From Polyangiaceae bacterium (GTDB taxonomy: Bacteria > Myxococcota_A > Polyangia > Polyangiales > Polyangiaceae), in contig JACKEB010000024.1 in NCBI GenBank assembly GCA_020633205.1, positions 27,576 to 91,575 of the forward strand: a stretch of DNA of 64,000 nt, written 5' to 3'. Shown here piece after piece: positions 28,842 through 37,683 of the stretch (positions are counted from its first letter, which is position 1; each line of letters begins with the position of its first letter). The position numbers and the translations under genes are program-made. Under the pieces are notes generated by a model that saw nothing but the letters and a program-made list of their open reading frames with translations, was not told the origin of the DNA and did not search any database.

Positions 28842-29472
28842 GACTCCTCAGCAGGAGATGGGACCACACGACGGCGCGCGAGTCAAAGCCCGACCTGCAA
28901 CGCAAATGAGTGATCTGAATCGTGCCGCTGGGTACGCGTGCATCTCAGCTTGAGATCGACCGTGGCGTCCATCGTCTACGAGTCATCAAGATCGGGTTCG
29001 TGAGCGGGCATTTTGCAGCGACGGATTGTACAGGCGCGTTCGGCGCACTGATGAAACTTGGCGCCTCTGACCGCTGCATACACGTCGCTGCAACACCTAC
29101 CGCTGCGACAGTGCGTCGCCTCGCTGCACCCCGGAGACCTCCGGAGGATCTGCGGAGAGCGGGTGCATGGACACCCCCTCCATGATCTGTCTTGGCGACA
29201 CGCGCGATACGCGAGCGTCAACGCGAAGCGCTTGACATCGAGAACTCGAGCAGCGACTGGCCGACAAGGGAGCTGCGATCATATCTGCGCGGATACACTG
29301 CGCTTGAACGTGATGATGGGCGCCGTCTTCATGAGGCAGCTGTCGCCCGCCATGCTCGGGCAACGGAGGTCCAGGTGGTCTGGTGCCCGTGCTACCTCGA
29401 GGGCGCTTACTTCGACACGGACTACGCCGTTCGATTCGCCTCAGACACGGGTCAAGCAAGGTGCGTTTTTTT
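28842..29472. other. Gene-poor stretch, no convincing feature
   Basis: About 630 bases between divergent genes. Open frames here have mixed third-base composition unlike the neighbours and no recognisable domains. The best is 29192-29506 (+, TTG start, 104 residues), which might be a decayed gene remnant, but it has no support. A small inverted repeat ATCTCA/TGAGAT sits at 28942-28956. Probably intergenic or a degraded region. Confidence 0.4.
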
Positions 29473-29510
29473 CCGATGCGGCGTCTCGCATCGGTCTAAT
29501 CTCTAGACCG
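29473..29510 (+). promoter_or_regulatory. Two overlapping hairpins at the start of the next gene
   Basis: Stem one: CCGATGCG (29473-29480) with CGCATCGG (29487-29494), 6-base loop. Stem two: CGGTCTA (29492-29498) with TAGACCG (29504-29510), 5-base loop. They share the CGG at 29492-29494, so only one can fully form, and stem two ends on the first base of the GTG start codon and covers the ribosome-binding position. A T-run precedes stem one. This looks like a start-site switch or operator. Confidence 0.5.
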
Positions 29511-30988
29511 TGCAGCAACAGACCTTCGACACGCTGACGCGTGTGATCGAGTGCGCCCACTGCGGAGCTCCGCTAGCCGGAAGTGAGCAAACGCAGGTAC
29601 GCTGTAGCTATTGCGGAGCAACCAACCACGTGGAACTCCGGCCGCGGGCGACGGCGAAGACCCTCACGCCAGCGCAACAGATCGCCCGCATGTCGGCGCT
29701 GAAGGCGCAATTCGATCATCCAGTGCCCGGGCATGTCTACGACATGGACTCGCCACCACCGCGGCTCGCTCACCAGCGCGTTCACAATCGCATGGCGTCC
29801 GCTGAGTACGCCGCGTTGTGGAACCAGCTTCGAGCGAACTCCGGACCTCGAGATCTGGAAGACCAACGTTCTCTGACTTGGGTCGCCATCCGCGCTGCGA
29901 CCACGTTCAGCGAAACCGGCCGCCCCCGTGAGGCGCGGGCCAAGCTCGAAACGGCGCTCGACTTGGTCGAAGACTCTGGCTTGCGGCATCTGCTGCGCTG
30001 CGAGCTTGCGCTGTGCGCGATCCGCGCGGGCGAAGCGCAGGCGGCCCGAAGCTGGCTCAATGAATGCGACCCGTGGGCGGAGGTGCTCGAGCTGGACTCT
30101 ACTTTCCGCATGGCTAATGCTCGCTTGGCGCTCCTCGAAGGCAAACCTCAGGAAGCGCTGCAGCACATCGGTGCTGCACCGGGCGTGGTCCCCTTAGACG
30201 CAAGCTACGAGGCGCACGCCAAGGGGATCCGCGCCCACGCCGCCGAGCTCATGGGACACGCCCCGGTAGAGATGCAGGAGTCGGAGCTGAAGATGCTGCG
30301 CAATGAGCAGCTCGCCCCCGGCGCACGCATCCAGCTGGTGAAGCGCGGCTTGAGAACCGCGCGCGCCAACCGCGCGAACCTTCACAACTTATGGTGGGTC
30401 TTTATCACTACGTGGTTGAAGGCCCCCTACTGGGCGATCATCATCGCGCTGGTCACGTCCGCTGGTGGCTGCATGACCAAGACAGGTCCGGTGGGTGGCA
30501 TCACCGCGTATGAGTTGTGTCCCCTCGTATGTGAAGGGTGCCAGGCCCCATACACCCACGTGTTCTACGGGACGAACGACGAGGGCCAGCACGATGTGGT
30601 CTGCGACAACCCGCGTGGCGAACCAAGCAAGCTCGACACCAACGCGGCGTTCTCGTACAGCATGTCCCACCGTGGGCAGGTACTGCCGGGTGGCGGATGG
30701 ACACTGATCGGCGTCGCATTCTTCGTCTACTTTCCTTTGGCGCTGTTTCTCTCGTTCCTGCGCTCGCTGAGCGTTCGATCGCGCATGCGCGGCCGCCGAG
30801 CGGAGTACGAACGGCAGATCGCGAGCTACGAGCAGGAGCTGCGGAGCCTAGGGGGAGATCCCGCGGCGAATGATGTCACCCCCGGCTTCCGACCTGAGCG
30901 AGCACTGGTTGCGCTGATGATCGTGCTGATCCCGATCTTGCTGATGGGAAGCTGCGTCGGGGTCAACCTCGGATTGCGCGCTGGTTAG
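29510..30988 (+). CDS. Zinc-ribbon membrane protein with helical repeat region
   Basis: A 492-residue protein starting at a GTG. The N-terminus is a zinc ribbon with two CxxC knuckles (ECAHCGAP and RCSYCGA). Residues 90-290 are Ala/Leu/Arg-rich and helical, with TPR-like hairpin pairs (TTFSETGRPREARAKLETAL and so on). Then come transmembrane segments near 307-323, 402-420 and 467-485, with a cysteine-rich loop (CPLVCEGCQAP) between the first two. An extracytoplasmic loop with several cysteines suggests disulfides. The C-terminal segment is a coiled-coil-like linker. Family unknown; the layout suggests a membrane-attached sensor or scaffold. Its start region is covered by alternative hairpins. 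Confidence 0.6.
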   Translation: MQQQTFDTLTRVIECAHCGAPLAGSEQTQVRCSYCGATNHVELRPRATAKTLTPAQQIARMSALKAQFDHPVPGHVYDMDSPPPRLAHQRVHNRMASAEYAALWNQLRANSGPRDLEDQRSLTWVAIRAATTFSETGRPREARAKLETALDLVEDSGLRHLLRCELALCAIRAGEAQAARSWLNECDPWAEVLELDSTFRMANARLALLEGKPQEALQHIGAAPGVVPLDASYEAHAKGIRAHAAELMGHAPVEMQESELKMLRNEQLAPGARIQLVKRGLRTARANRANLHNLWWVFITTWLKAPYWAIIIALVTSAGGCMTKTGPVGGITAYELCPLVCEGCQAPYTHVFYGTNDEGQHDVVCDNPRGEPSKLDTNAAFSYSMSHRGQVLPGGGWTLIGVAFFVYFPLALFLSFLRSLSVRSRMRGRRAEYERQIASYEQELRSLGGDPAANDVTPGFRPERALVALMIVLIPILLMGSCVGVNLGLRAG

Positions 30989-30990
30989 AT

Positions 30991-31006
30991 AGGCCAGTTT
31001 GGGCCT
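30991..31006 (+). terminator. Short hairpin after the zinc-ribbon membrane gene
   Basis: AGGCC (30991-30995) pairs with GGCCT (31002-31006), starting 2 bases after the stop. No T-run follows, so it may be a weak 3'-end element. It marks the boundary before the biosynthetic operon. Confidence 0.25.
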
Positions 31007-31052
31007 CCACCGCGGCGTCGCCCCCCCCTCCCCCAAGCAACAATTGCGCTCT

Positions 31053-31067
31053 ATCGCTACGCGCGAT
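31053..31067 (+). promoter_or_regulatory. Inverted repeat upstream of the biosynthetic operon
   Basis: ATCGC-TACGC-GCGAT, a perfect 5-bp-arm repeat 27 bases before the first start codon of the cluster. It is short, so operator function is only a suggestion. The untranslated region also has a C-rich tract (31021-31034). Confidence 0.25.
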
Positions 31068-31083
31068 ACCGAGAGCGAAACGA

Positions 31084-31090
31084 GGGAGGA
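31084..31090 (+). promoter_or_regulatory. Ribosome binding site deciding the first rSAM start
   Basis: GGGAGGA lies 4 bases before the ATG at 31095. It favours this ATG over in-frame upstream codons near 30999 and gives a product with the Tes-like N-terminus. Confidence 0.6.
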
Positions 31091-31094
31091 AGCC

Positions 31095-32699
31095 ATGACG
31101 CAGAGCACTGCGGGCACGGGCAGTATCGCGATCCATCCGGCGGGCGAACCGCTGCAGCGACCGCCAACGGGCCACGTCTACTTTTCCATGACCAAGAGCT
31201 TGTGCGCCCAGTGCAAGCGCTCCGTCGACGCCAAGATTCAGTTCGAAGGCGACGCCGTCTACTTTCGCAAGTTCTGTCCGGAGCACGGGCACCAAGAGTG
31301 TCTGGTGGCATCGTCCGTCGAGTGGTACCTCGACGCGCTCTCATTCGTGGCGCCAAGCACACCGCCTCGTGCTGGCAACGGAGAAATCCGCGCGGTAAAA
31401 GGTGGCTGCCCTCACGATTGCGGCCCGTGCACCTCGCACCAGCAAAAGGTGTACATGCCGGTGGTCCCCATCACTAGCGCGTGCAACCTCGACTGCCCAA
31501 TTTGCTACACCGTCAACAAGAACGAGGACGCGCACATGCTGAGCCGAGAAGCATTCGCGAAGATCCTCGAGCACCTCAAAGCTCAACACGACGAGCTGGA
31601 CATCATCAACTTCACTGGCGGTGAGCCGACGCTCCACCCGGAGCTCCCAGAACTCTTGCGCATGTCCCGAGAAGCGGGCATCCGGCGCCTGACGGTGAGC
31701 ACCAATGGGCTCAAGCTCTTGAAGGAAGAGTACGTCGAAGAGCTCGCGAAGGTGGACGCGCGCATCGTGCTCTCCCTCGACACCTACGACGACGCGATCG
31801 ACAAACAGCTACTCGGCGCAACCACCACCAGGAGCAAGCTCAAGGTACTCGATCTGCTGGAGACGCATGACGTCACCACGACGATTCTCCCCGCGATAGC
31901 TGCTGGCCTGAACGATCGCGATGTGCCGCAGCTGTTCGAGGAGGTGCTGAAGCGTCGCAATATCTGCTCACTGGAGATGCACACCTTGACGTTCACGGGT
32001 CAAGGCGGCGTCGGCTTCGATCGCACGGCGCGCATCACGACACCGGACTTGCATCGGATCTTGGAGCAACACACCGGCGGGCAGCTCACCGCCAGGGACT
32101 TCGTGCCGAGTCCTCTAGCTCACCCGCACTGCTACTCCATCTGCTACCTGCTGATGCTCGATCCGGAGCCAGACCACGCGGCGGATGCCGCGCGTTTCGT
32201 GACCTATGCACAGCTGTTTGGGCGCGAGGTGTTGTTCGACCTCCTCGGCGACTCGCTGTACATCCAGCCACGCGAAAAGGTGGAAGAGGTGCTGCGCACA
32301 GCGATGGATGAGCTTTGGGCGGATCCCGATCGCCTGAAGGAGAGCGAGCGCGTGCTCAAGACGCTGAAGCGCCTGTTGCTCGAAATGTTTCCTCCCGGCA
32401 AGACAATCCCGCTTGAAGAGCGTCAGAAGATCGCCGAGCGCGCTACCAAGGCCATCTACATCCACTCCCATATGGACGAAGAAAGCTTCGACGTGGCGCG
32501 GGTGATGAAGTGCAGCATTGGGGTGCCCGAGACCGACGGCAGCAACATCCCCACTTGCTCCTACAACGTGCTGTATCGCGAACGCGATCAACGCTTCGCC
32601 GACCCCGCAATGATCCAGCGCATGGATGCCGCGGTCGCTGAAGTGCACCCTCACCTGCGCGATGGCAAGCGCTCCCTACCTTTGATCACGCGCGGCTGA
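31095..32699 (+). CDS. Tes-like radical SAM enzyme (first of tandem pair)
   Basis: A 534-residue radical SAM protein. The N-terminal region has CxxC (Cys37, Cys40) and a FCPEHG cysteine (Cys61), like the rubredoxin-type site of archaeal tetraether synthase Tes. A GCPHDCGPC segment (Cys105, 109, 112) is followed by the radical SAM cluster motif CNLDCPIC (Cys130, 134, 137), then TGGEPTLHPE and LTVSTNG. Near the C-terminus, KCSIG and PTCSYNVLYRERDQ match the extra-cluster region of Tes. Archaeal Tes joins two biphytanyl chains through C-C bond formation, and bacterial relatives are thought to act on lipids. The substrate here is unknown. It is the first gene of a 13-gene operon and a paralogue follows 17 bases downstream. 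Confidence 0.8.
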   Translation: MTQSTAGTGSIAIHPAGEPLQRPPTGHVYFSMTKSLCAQCKRSVDAKIQFEGDAVYFRKFCPEHGHQECLVASSVEWYLDALSFVAPSTPPRAGNGEIRAVKGGCPHDCGPCTSHQQKVYMPVVPITSACNLDCPICYTVNKNEDAHMLSREAFAKILEHLKAQHDELDIINFTGGEPTLHPELPELLRMSREAGIRRLTVSTNGLKLLKEEYVEELAKVDARIVLSLDTYDDAIDKQLLGATTTRSKLKVLDLLETHDVTTTILPAIAAGLNDRDVPQLFEEVLKRRNICSLEMHTLTFTGQGGVGFDRTARITTPDLHRILEQHTGGQLTARDFVPSPLAHPHCYSICYLLMLDPEPDHAADAARFVTYAQLFGREVLFDLLGDSLYIQPREKVEEVLRTAMDELWADPDRLKESERVLKTLKRLLLEMFPPGKTIPLEERQKIAERATKAIYIHSHMDEESFDVARVMKCSIGVPETDGSNIPTCSYNVLYRERDQRFADPAMIQRMDAAVAEVHPHLRDGKRSLPLITRG

Positions 32700-32716
32700 G
32701 CGCTCGGAGAACCTGC

Positions 32717-34252
32717 ATGACTCGACTGAATCTGCCGATCGCGGAGACTCGTTTCAACTTCACCCAGAGCGCGGCAGGCGGTCATGGAAGCCAGGAGATC
32801 TTCCACTCCTTCTCGCGCGGCCTGTGTCCCCAGTGCGAGCGACCTGTGGACGGCGCGCGCATCATCCGCGAGGGCAAGGTGTACTTGCGCAAGCAGTGCC
32901 CGACCCATGGTCAGAGTGAGGCGCTGATCTCCGGCGACGTCGACTGGTTCTTGCAGTCGCTTACCTACGTCAAAGAGGGCTCGAAGCCGTTCAAGTACTC
33001 CACCGAAGTGGAGAAGGGCTGCCCCGACGACTGCGGCTTGTGTCCCGATCACGAGCAGCACTCGTGCCTACCGATCATCGAGATCACGAATCACTGCAAC
33101 CTCGAGTGCCCGATCTGCATCGTGCAGAACAAGAACAACTACAACATGACCCGCGAGGAGTTTGGACGCATCCTCGACGGCATCATCGAGCGCGAAGGCT
33201 CGATCGAGACGATCAACTTGAGCGGGGGTGAGCCAACACTCCACCCAGATTTCCTGGCGTTCTGCGACATGGCGCGCTCCCGCAAGGAAATCAGCCGGGT
33301 CTCCATCTCCACCAACGGGCTGCGCTGCGCCACCGACTACGCCTTTTGCGAAGCGATGGCCGAAAAAGGCATCTACATCAGCCTGCAGCTCGACGCCCTC
33401 AGTAACCCGGCCCTACGCACCCTTCGTGGAGGCGGCGACCAGAAGGCCGCCAAGGAAAAGGCGCTAGCGAACTTGGAGCGCGCTGGCGTGCGCACCACCA
33501 TCGTCTCGACGCTGGCCCGCGGCGTGAATGACGACAGCATCGGACAGGCCATCGAGCTCCTGTACTCGAAGGACTTCATCCTCTCGCTGACCTTTCAGCC
33601 GGCGGCCTACACTGGCTACGGCGGCGCGCACTTCGCGCCTCACAACCCCCAAGACGTCATCACCATCCCCGATGTAGTGAACCTCGCGGAAGCGCAGACC
33701 GGCGGCAAGTTGAAGAAGAGCGACTTCCTACCGCTCCCCTGCTCCCACCCGAGCTGCTTTGCGCTGACCTACCTGCTCAAGGTCGAAGACGAGTTCGTGC
33801 CTTTCCCGCGCTTCTTGGAGCTCGAGAAGTACCTGGAGCTGATCTCCAACCGCGGCACGATTCGCCCCGACGAACAGTTCGAGGGCGCGCTGCGCGATGC
33901 CATCGACCAAATGTGGACCAGCTCCGGTCAGGTGCCTGACTGCGATCGCATCATGGGTTGCCTCAAGCGCGCCATCTTCCTGATGTACCCAGAGGAGCGC
34001 GCGTTGGAACTCGAAGAGCGCCTGCGCATCGGAGAAGGCCTGGTCAAGACAGTGTTCATTCACGCCTTCATGGATGTGCACACCTTCGAGGTGGACCGCA
34101 TCAAGAAGTGCTGCACGCACTACGCCCTGCCCGATGGGCGACTGATGCCCGGGTGCGCCTACAACAACTTGTATCGCCAGAAAGACGAGCGCTTCGCTGG
34201 CCCCGTTGGCAAAGCGCAGATCTGGGGAGCGAAGTCGGAGGAGCCTGCTTGA
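32717..34252 (+). CDS. Tes-like radical SAM enzyme (second of tandem pair)
   Basis: A 511-residue paralogue of the previous protein with the same architecture: LCPQCERPVD, QCPTHG, GCPDDCGLC (Cys102, 106, 109), then the radical SAM motif CNLECPIC (Cys127, 131, 134), SGGEPTLHPD, and a C-terminal KKCCTHYALPDGRLMPGC, closest to the Tes-family pattern. All cysteines expected for the SAM cluster and for the extra clusters are present. Being a pair, the two may act in succession or on different positions of the same chain. The stop codon overlaps the start of the following SDR (TTGA). Confidence 0.8.
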   Translation: MTRLNLPIAETRFNFTQSAAGGHGSQEIFHSFSRGLCPQCERPVDGARIIREGKVYLRKQCPTHGQSEALISGDVDWFLQSLTYVKEGSKPFKYSTEVEKGCPDDCGLCPDHEQHSCLPIIEITNHCNLECPICIVQNKNNYNMTREEFGRILDGIIEREGSIETINLSGGEPTLHPDFLAFCDMARSRKEISRVSISTNGLRCATDYAFCEAMAEKGIYISLQLDALSNPALRTLRGGGDQKAAKEKALANLERAGVRTTIVSTLARGVNDDSIGQAIELLYSKDFILSLTFQPAAYTGYGGAHFAPHNPQDVITIPDVVNLAEAQTGGKLKKSDFLPLPCSHPSCFALTYLLKVEDEFVPFPRFLELEKYLELISNRGTIRPDEQFEGALRDAIDQMWTSSGQVPDCDRIMGCLKRAIFLMYPEERALELEERLRIGEGLVKTVFIHAFMDVHTFEVDRIKKCCTHYALPDGRLMPGCAYNNLYRQKDERFAGPVGKAQIWGAKSEEPA

Positions 34253-34989
34253 AGCTCCTAGCCGGGAAGCGTGTGCTAATCACCGGAGGCTCTCGGGGCC
34301 TCGGGCGCGAGCTGTGTCTGCGTTTCGCAGAGCATGGAGCGAACATCGGCTTCAGCTATAACCGCAACGCTGATGCCGCACGGAAGTTGGAAGACGAGCT
34401 AACACAGCTCGGCGCCAGCTTCCGCAGCTACCAGTGCTCCGTGCTCGACACCGACGGTACGCAGAACATGGTGAAGGACCTGGAGGAGCAGCTCGGTCCG
34501 TTGGACATTCTGGTGAACAACGCTGGGATCTCACAGAACCTACCCCTCGCGCTGCTCGAGGAAGAGGACTTCGACCGCGTGATGGACACCAACGTCAAGG
34601 GTACCTACCTGACGACGCGAGCCGTGGTGCGCAGCATGATGCGGCGCAAGGCCGGGGTTATCTTGAATATGGGCTCCTTGGCTGGGGTGCGCATGATCGA
34701 AGCGCCAATTCACTACTGCGCGAGCAAAGCCGCGGTGGTGGGCATGACCGAGGCGCTGGCGAAGGAGCTCGCTCGACATCAGATCCGCGTGTTGTGCATG
34801 GCCCCGGGGCTCTTGGAAGATGGCGTTGGACGCAATCTCCCGGAGCATCGCCTGAAGGACTACCTGCACCACTGCGCGCTCGGACGCGTGGGCACGTTCC
34901 GCGAGATCGCAGAAGCATGTGCCTTCTTGGTGAGTGACCTCAACGGCTACATGACCGGCGCGACCGTGATCGCCGATGGGGGCGTATGA
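34249..34989 (+). CDS. Short-chain dehydrogenase/reductase (FabG-like)
   Basis: A 246-residue classical SDR. The TTG at 34249 overlaps the upstream stop in a 4-base TTGA; it puts the Rossmann motif TGGSRGLG at residues 10-17. NNAGIS, a catalytic Ser in MGSLAGV, and the YCASK active-site motif are all in place, with LVSDLNGYMTG and ADGGV at the end as in ketoacyl-ACP reductases. Probably reduces a 3-ketoacyl or related carbonyl on the ACP-bound chain. The next SDR overlaps by 4 bases. Confidence 0.82.
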   Translation: MKLLAGKRVLITGGSRGLGRELCLRFAEHGANIGFSYNRNADAARKLEDELTQLGASFRSYQCSVLDTDGTQNMVKDLEEQLGPLDILVNNAGISQNLPLALLEEEDFDRVMDTNVKGTYLTTRAVVRSMMRRKAGVILNMGSLAGVRMIEAPIHYCASKAAVVGMTEALAKELARHQIRVLCMAPGLLEDGVGRNLPEHRLKDYLHHCALGRVGTFREIAEACAFLVSDLNGYMTGATVIADGGV

Positions 34990-35708
34990 AGCGGGCGCTG
35001 GTGATTGGCGGCTCGGGTCAGCTCGGGCAGGTGCTGTGTCGAGCGCTCCATGCGGCGGACGCGCGGGTCGCGTTCACGTACTTTCAGGGAGAAAATAGCG
35101 CGAAATCGCTACAGCACGAGCTTGGCTGCGACGCGGCTAGGCTCGACTTGCGCGAGCTTGCGACGGTAGGCCCTGCGCTGCTCGACCTGACAGACCGCCT
35201 TGGTGGTATCGATTGCTTAATCCACGCGGCAACGATTGGCTCGACATTGACTCCACCAGCTTTCGATCGCCTCGAGGACACGACAGTTGAAGGCTTTCAG
35301 GAGCTGATGGCGGTGAACGTAGGCAGCGCCTACTTCGCGTGCCAAGCGCTCGCGCCACAGCTGGGTGCAGGTCAGGGCAACATCGTGTTGCTCGGGTCGG
35401 TGGACGGCATCAAACCAGTGCCTTCGCCACCGCCCTACGCGGTGAGCAAAGCTGCGCTCAAAGGCCTGGCGCTCAGCCTGTGCAAGGCGCTCGGGCCCAG
35501 CGGCGTCTGCGTGAACGTGGTCGCGCCCGGCGTGCTCGAGCGAGGCGCGTCTCACACGCTTCCGGACCAGCTGCGCGTCGAGTACCTCAAGCACTGCGGG
35601 CTGAAGCGCGTCGGACGCTTGGAAGAGGCGGCCAACTTGGTTTGCTGGCTCGGGCTGCACAACACGTACATCACCGGGCAAACCCTGATGGTCGACGGAG
35701 GCCTCTGA
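34986..35708 (+). CDS. Short-chain dehydrogenase/reductase, second copy
   Basis: A 240-residue classical SDR starting with an ATG that overlaps the previous stop (ATGA). The nucleotide motif is GGSGQLGQVL, the catalytic tetrad Tyr and Lys are in PPYAVSKAAL, and the end is ITGQTLMVDGGL. In place of the usual NNAG it has HAATIG, so it belongs to a different subgroup from the first SDR. A distinct reduction step is likely. One base separates it from the next start. Confidence 0.8.
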   Translation: MKRALVIGGSGQLGQVLCRALHAADARVAFTYFQGENSAKSLQHELGCDAARLDLRELATVGPALLDLTDRLGGIDCLIHAATIGSTLTPPAFDRLEDTTVEGFQELMAVNVGSAYFACQALAPQLGAGQGNIVLLGSVDGIKPVPSPPPYAVSKAALKGLALSLCKALGPSGVCVNVVAPGVLERGASHTLPDQLRVEYLKHCGLKRVGRLEEAANLVCWLGLHNTYITGQTLMVDGGL

Positions 35709-35709
35709 C

Positions 35710-36273
35710 TTGACGCGCAGGCTGTGGGCTCCAGCGGTGTGCGCCTTGGCTATCTATGGCTACGGCGTGTACGCACACGTCCTGCGGGGTGAAGCACCAG
35801 ATCTATTCTGGGTATGCAACGTGGCCCCGTTGGTGCTGGCGCTCGGCTGCTTGATGGGGCGCGGCGGGCTGGTCGCGATCAGCATTTGCTGGCTCGTATT
35901 TGGTACGCCCATGTGGTTGATTGACTTGTTCGGCGGCGGCAACTGGATGTTGGCGTCACTCTCGACGCATCTTGGCGGGCTGGCTGTCGGGATATTTGCC
36001 GCGCGGCAATTAGTCTGGCCGCGAGGGAGCTGGCTCAGCGCAGTGGCAGCCCACATCGGCTTGTTGGGACTGACGCGGGTCCTCACCCCCCCGATGTTCA
36101 ACGTCAATTTGGTGTTTGCGGTGTGGCCCGGTTGGGAAGGTCTCTTCCCCAATCACCTGGTCTACTTGCTCGGGCTCGGCGCCTTGGCGAGCCTGACCTA
36201 TTTTCTCGTGGAGCGCCTGGCGCTGCGGCTACGCGCGCCCAGCTCGACTGTAGCTCAGGGAGTGGAAGCATGA
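35710..36273 (+). CDS. Polytopic membrane protein of the cluster
   Basis: A 187-residue integral membrane protein with about six hydrophobic helices and few charges. It starts at a TTG one base after the previous stop. Notable residues are LFWVCN in the second helix, STHLGG in the fourth and FPNHLVYLLG near the C-terminus: the His and Asn inside helices suggest a catalytic or ligand-binding role such as lipid acyl or head-group transfer. I do not recognise the family. The next start overlaps its stop (ATGA), so it belongs to the operon. Confidence 0.6.
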   Translation: MTRRLWAPAVCALAIYGYGVYAHVLRGEAPDLFWVCNVAPLVLALGCLMGRGGLVAISICWLVFGTPMWLIDLFGGGNWMLASLSTHLGGLAVGIFAARQLVWPRGSWLSAVAAHIGLLGLTRVLTPPMFNVNLVFAVWPGWEGLFPNHLVYLLGLGALASLTYFLVERLALRLRAPSSTVAQGVEA

Positions 36274-37664
36274 CGCAAAGTATCCCGCCGTCGGTGCGGC
36301 CAGAGCATCCGACGGCAGTCCAGCGCTACATGGATCACGTCAACCCGGCGTTCATACAACTGCTAGGCACGTTTGGCTTCGGGCGCGTCTTCGTCCGCGC
36401 TGAAGGCATGAAGCTGTGGGACGATCACGATCGGGAGTACCTGGACTTCCTGGCTGGCTTCGGCGCGATCAACCTAGGACATAACCCCACGGAACTGGCG
36501 ACCGCGATCACCCGAGCGCTCGACGATAAGCATCCGAACGTGATGCACGTCGGTCCCCAAGTGTGGGCCGGTGAGCTGGGTGCCGCGCTGGCAGCGCGCT
36601 TCCCCAAGCTGCCTGTCTCGCTCTTCTCGTGCAGCGGTGGGGAAGCCGTGGAAGCCGCAATGAAGCTCGCGCGCGCGGCCACCAAGCGCCCAGGCGTCGT
36701 CTACGCAACCGGGGGATTTCACGGCACTGGGCTAGGTAACTTGAGCGTGATGGGCTTTCCCCGCTGGCAAAAGCCGTTTCGTCCGCTGGTACCCGACTGC
36801 CACGAGGTGCCTTTCGGTGACCTCGAGGCGCTCAAACAGGTGCTGAAGAAGCGCAAGGTTGCTGGTCTGCTGCTCGAACCGATCCAAGGCGAGGCCGGCG
36901 TGCTGATGCCGCCTGGAGCATACCTCGCAGGCGCGCAAGCGCTGTGTCGAAGGTACGGTGCGCTCTTCATGCTAGATGAGGTGCAGACCGGGCTCGGCCG
37001 CACCGGGCGCTTGTGTTGCTACCAACACGAAAGCGATCTCGATCCCGACGTCGTGATCCTTGGCAAGAGCTTGGGTGGTTCGCTGATCCCCATCTCCGCA
37101 ACTCTTACCCGCACGGAAATACAGAAGAAGGCCTACGGCAGCGTCTTCAAGTTCGATCTCCACGGCTCCACGCTGAGCGGCAACGCGCTCGGCTGTCGAG
37201 TCGCCCTGGAGACCCTGCGCTTGATCGACGACTGGGGGTTGTGTGAGCGCGCGCAGAACCGCGGCGAACAGCTGCAGGCGGGACTCGAGTCACGCCTATC
37301 GGGGCACCCTCTGGTGCGCGCGGTTCGCGGCCAGGGCCTATTGATTGGGCTCGAGCTCGGCCCCACAGGCAGTAACTGGGTGCAGCGCCTGGCTCCGCGC
37401 CTGGTGAAGCTGTTGTCACGTCAAGTGCTCGGCCAGTGGCTCAGCGTACGGTTGCTCGAGCGCGGCCTCCTGACTCAACCTGCTTCTCAGCAGTGGGATG
37501 TGCTGAAGCTGACTCCGCCGCTCACCGTGAGTGAGCAAGAAGTGGACGCGCTGATCGGCGCCATCGGGGACATCTTGGATGAGTACCGCGACCTGACGCC
37601 GCTGGTGCTCGACGTCACAAAACGCCTGGGCGATCAGAAGAAGAGCGGATGGCTTTTCCGCTAG
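36270..37664 (+). CDS. Class III (PLP-dependent) aminotransferase
   Basis: A 464-residue fold type I PLP enzyme of aminotransferase class III. The ATG at 36270 overlaps the upstream stop. Motifs in order: FLAGFGAINLGH, SCSGGEAVEAAMKLARAAT, EPIQGEAGV, LDEVQTGLGRTG and the PLP lysine region ILGKSLGGSLIP (Lys266). The C-terminal 90 residues carry a hydrophobic, Leu-rich insertion (LAPRLVKLLSRQVLGQW) that is not usual in ornithine-type enzymes and may contact a long acyl chain. In this cluster it probably adds an amino group to a carbonyl in the lipid-like product. 19 bases separate it from the next gene. Confidence 0.84.
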   Translation: MTQSIPPSVRPEHPTAVQRYMDHVNPAFIQLLGTFGFGRVFVRAEGMKLWDDHDREYLDFLAGFGAINLGHNPTELATAITRALDDKHPNVMHVGPQVWAGELGAALAARFPKLPVSLFSCSGGEAVEAAMKLARAATKRPGVVYATGGFHGTGLGNLSVMGFPRWQKPFRPLVPDCHEVPFGDLEALKQVLKKRKVAGLLLEPIQGEAGVLMPPGAYLAGAQALCRRYGALFMLDEVQTGLGRTGRLCCYQHESDLDPDVVILGKSLGGSLIPISATLTRTEIQKKAYGSVFKFDLHGSTLSGNALGCRVALETLRLIDDWGLCERAQNRGEQLQAGLESRLSGHPLVRAVRGQGLLIGLELGPTGSNWVQRLAPRLVKLLSRQVLGQWLSVRLLERGLLTQPASQQWDVLKLTPPLTVSEQEVDALIGAIGDILDEYRDLTPLVLDVTKRLGDQKKSGWLFR

Positions 37665-37683
37665 GTAGCGCTCGGAGTCGCCC

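Noticed and set aside
28942..28956. ATCTCA-GCT-TGAGAT inverted repeat
   Set aside because: Only six-base arms in an otherwise featureless region; expected by chance at this scale.
29192..29506. A 104-codon open frame (TTG start) in the gene-poor stretch, rich in Arg and Asp
   Set aside because: Third-base composition unlike the neighbours, no domain, no RBS and no conserved neighbour logic. It may be a decayed gene, so I did not call it.
36123..36269. Longer upstream start for the aminotransferase within the membrane-protein gene
   Set aside because: The ATG at 36270 overlaps the preceding stop as ATGA and begins the normal family N-terminus; the upstream part is a shadow of the membrane gene.
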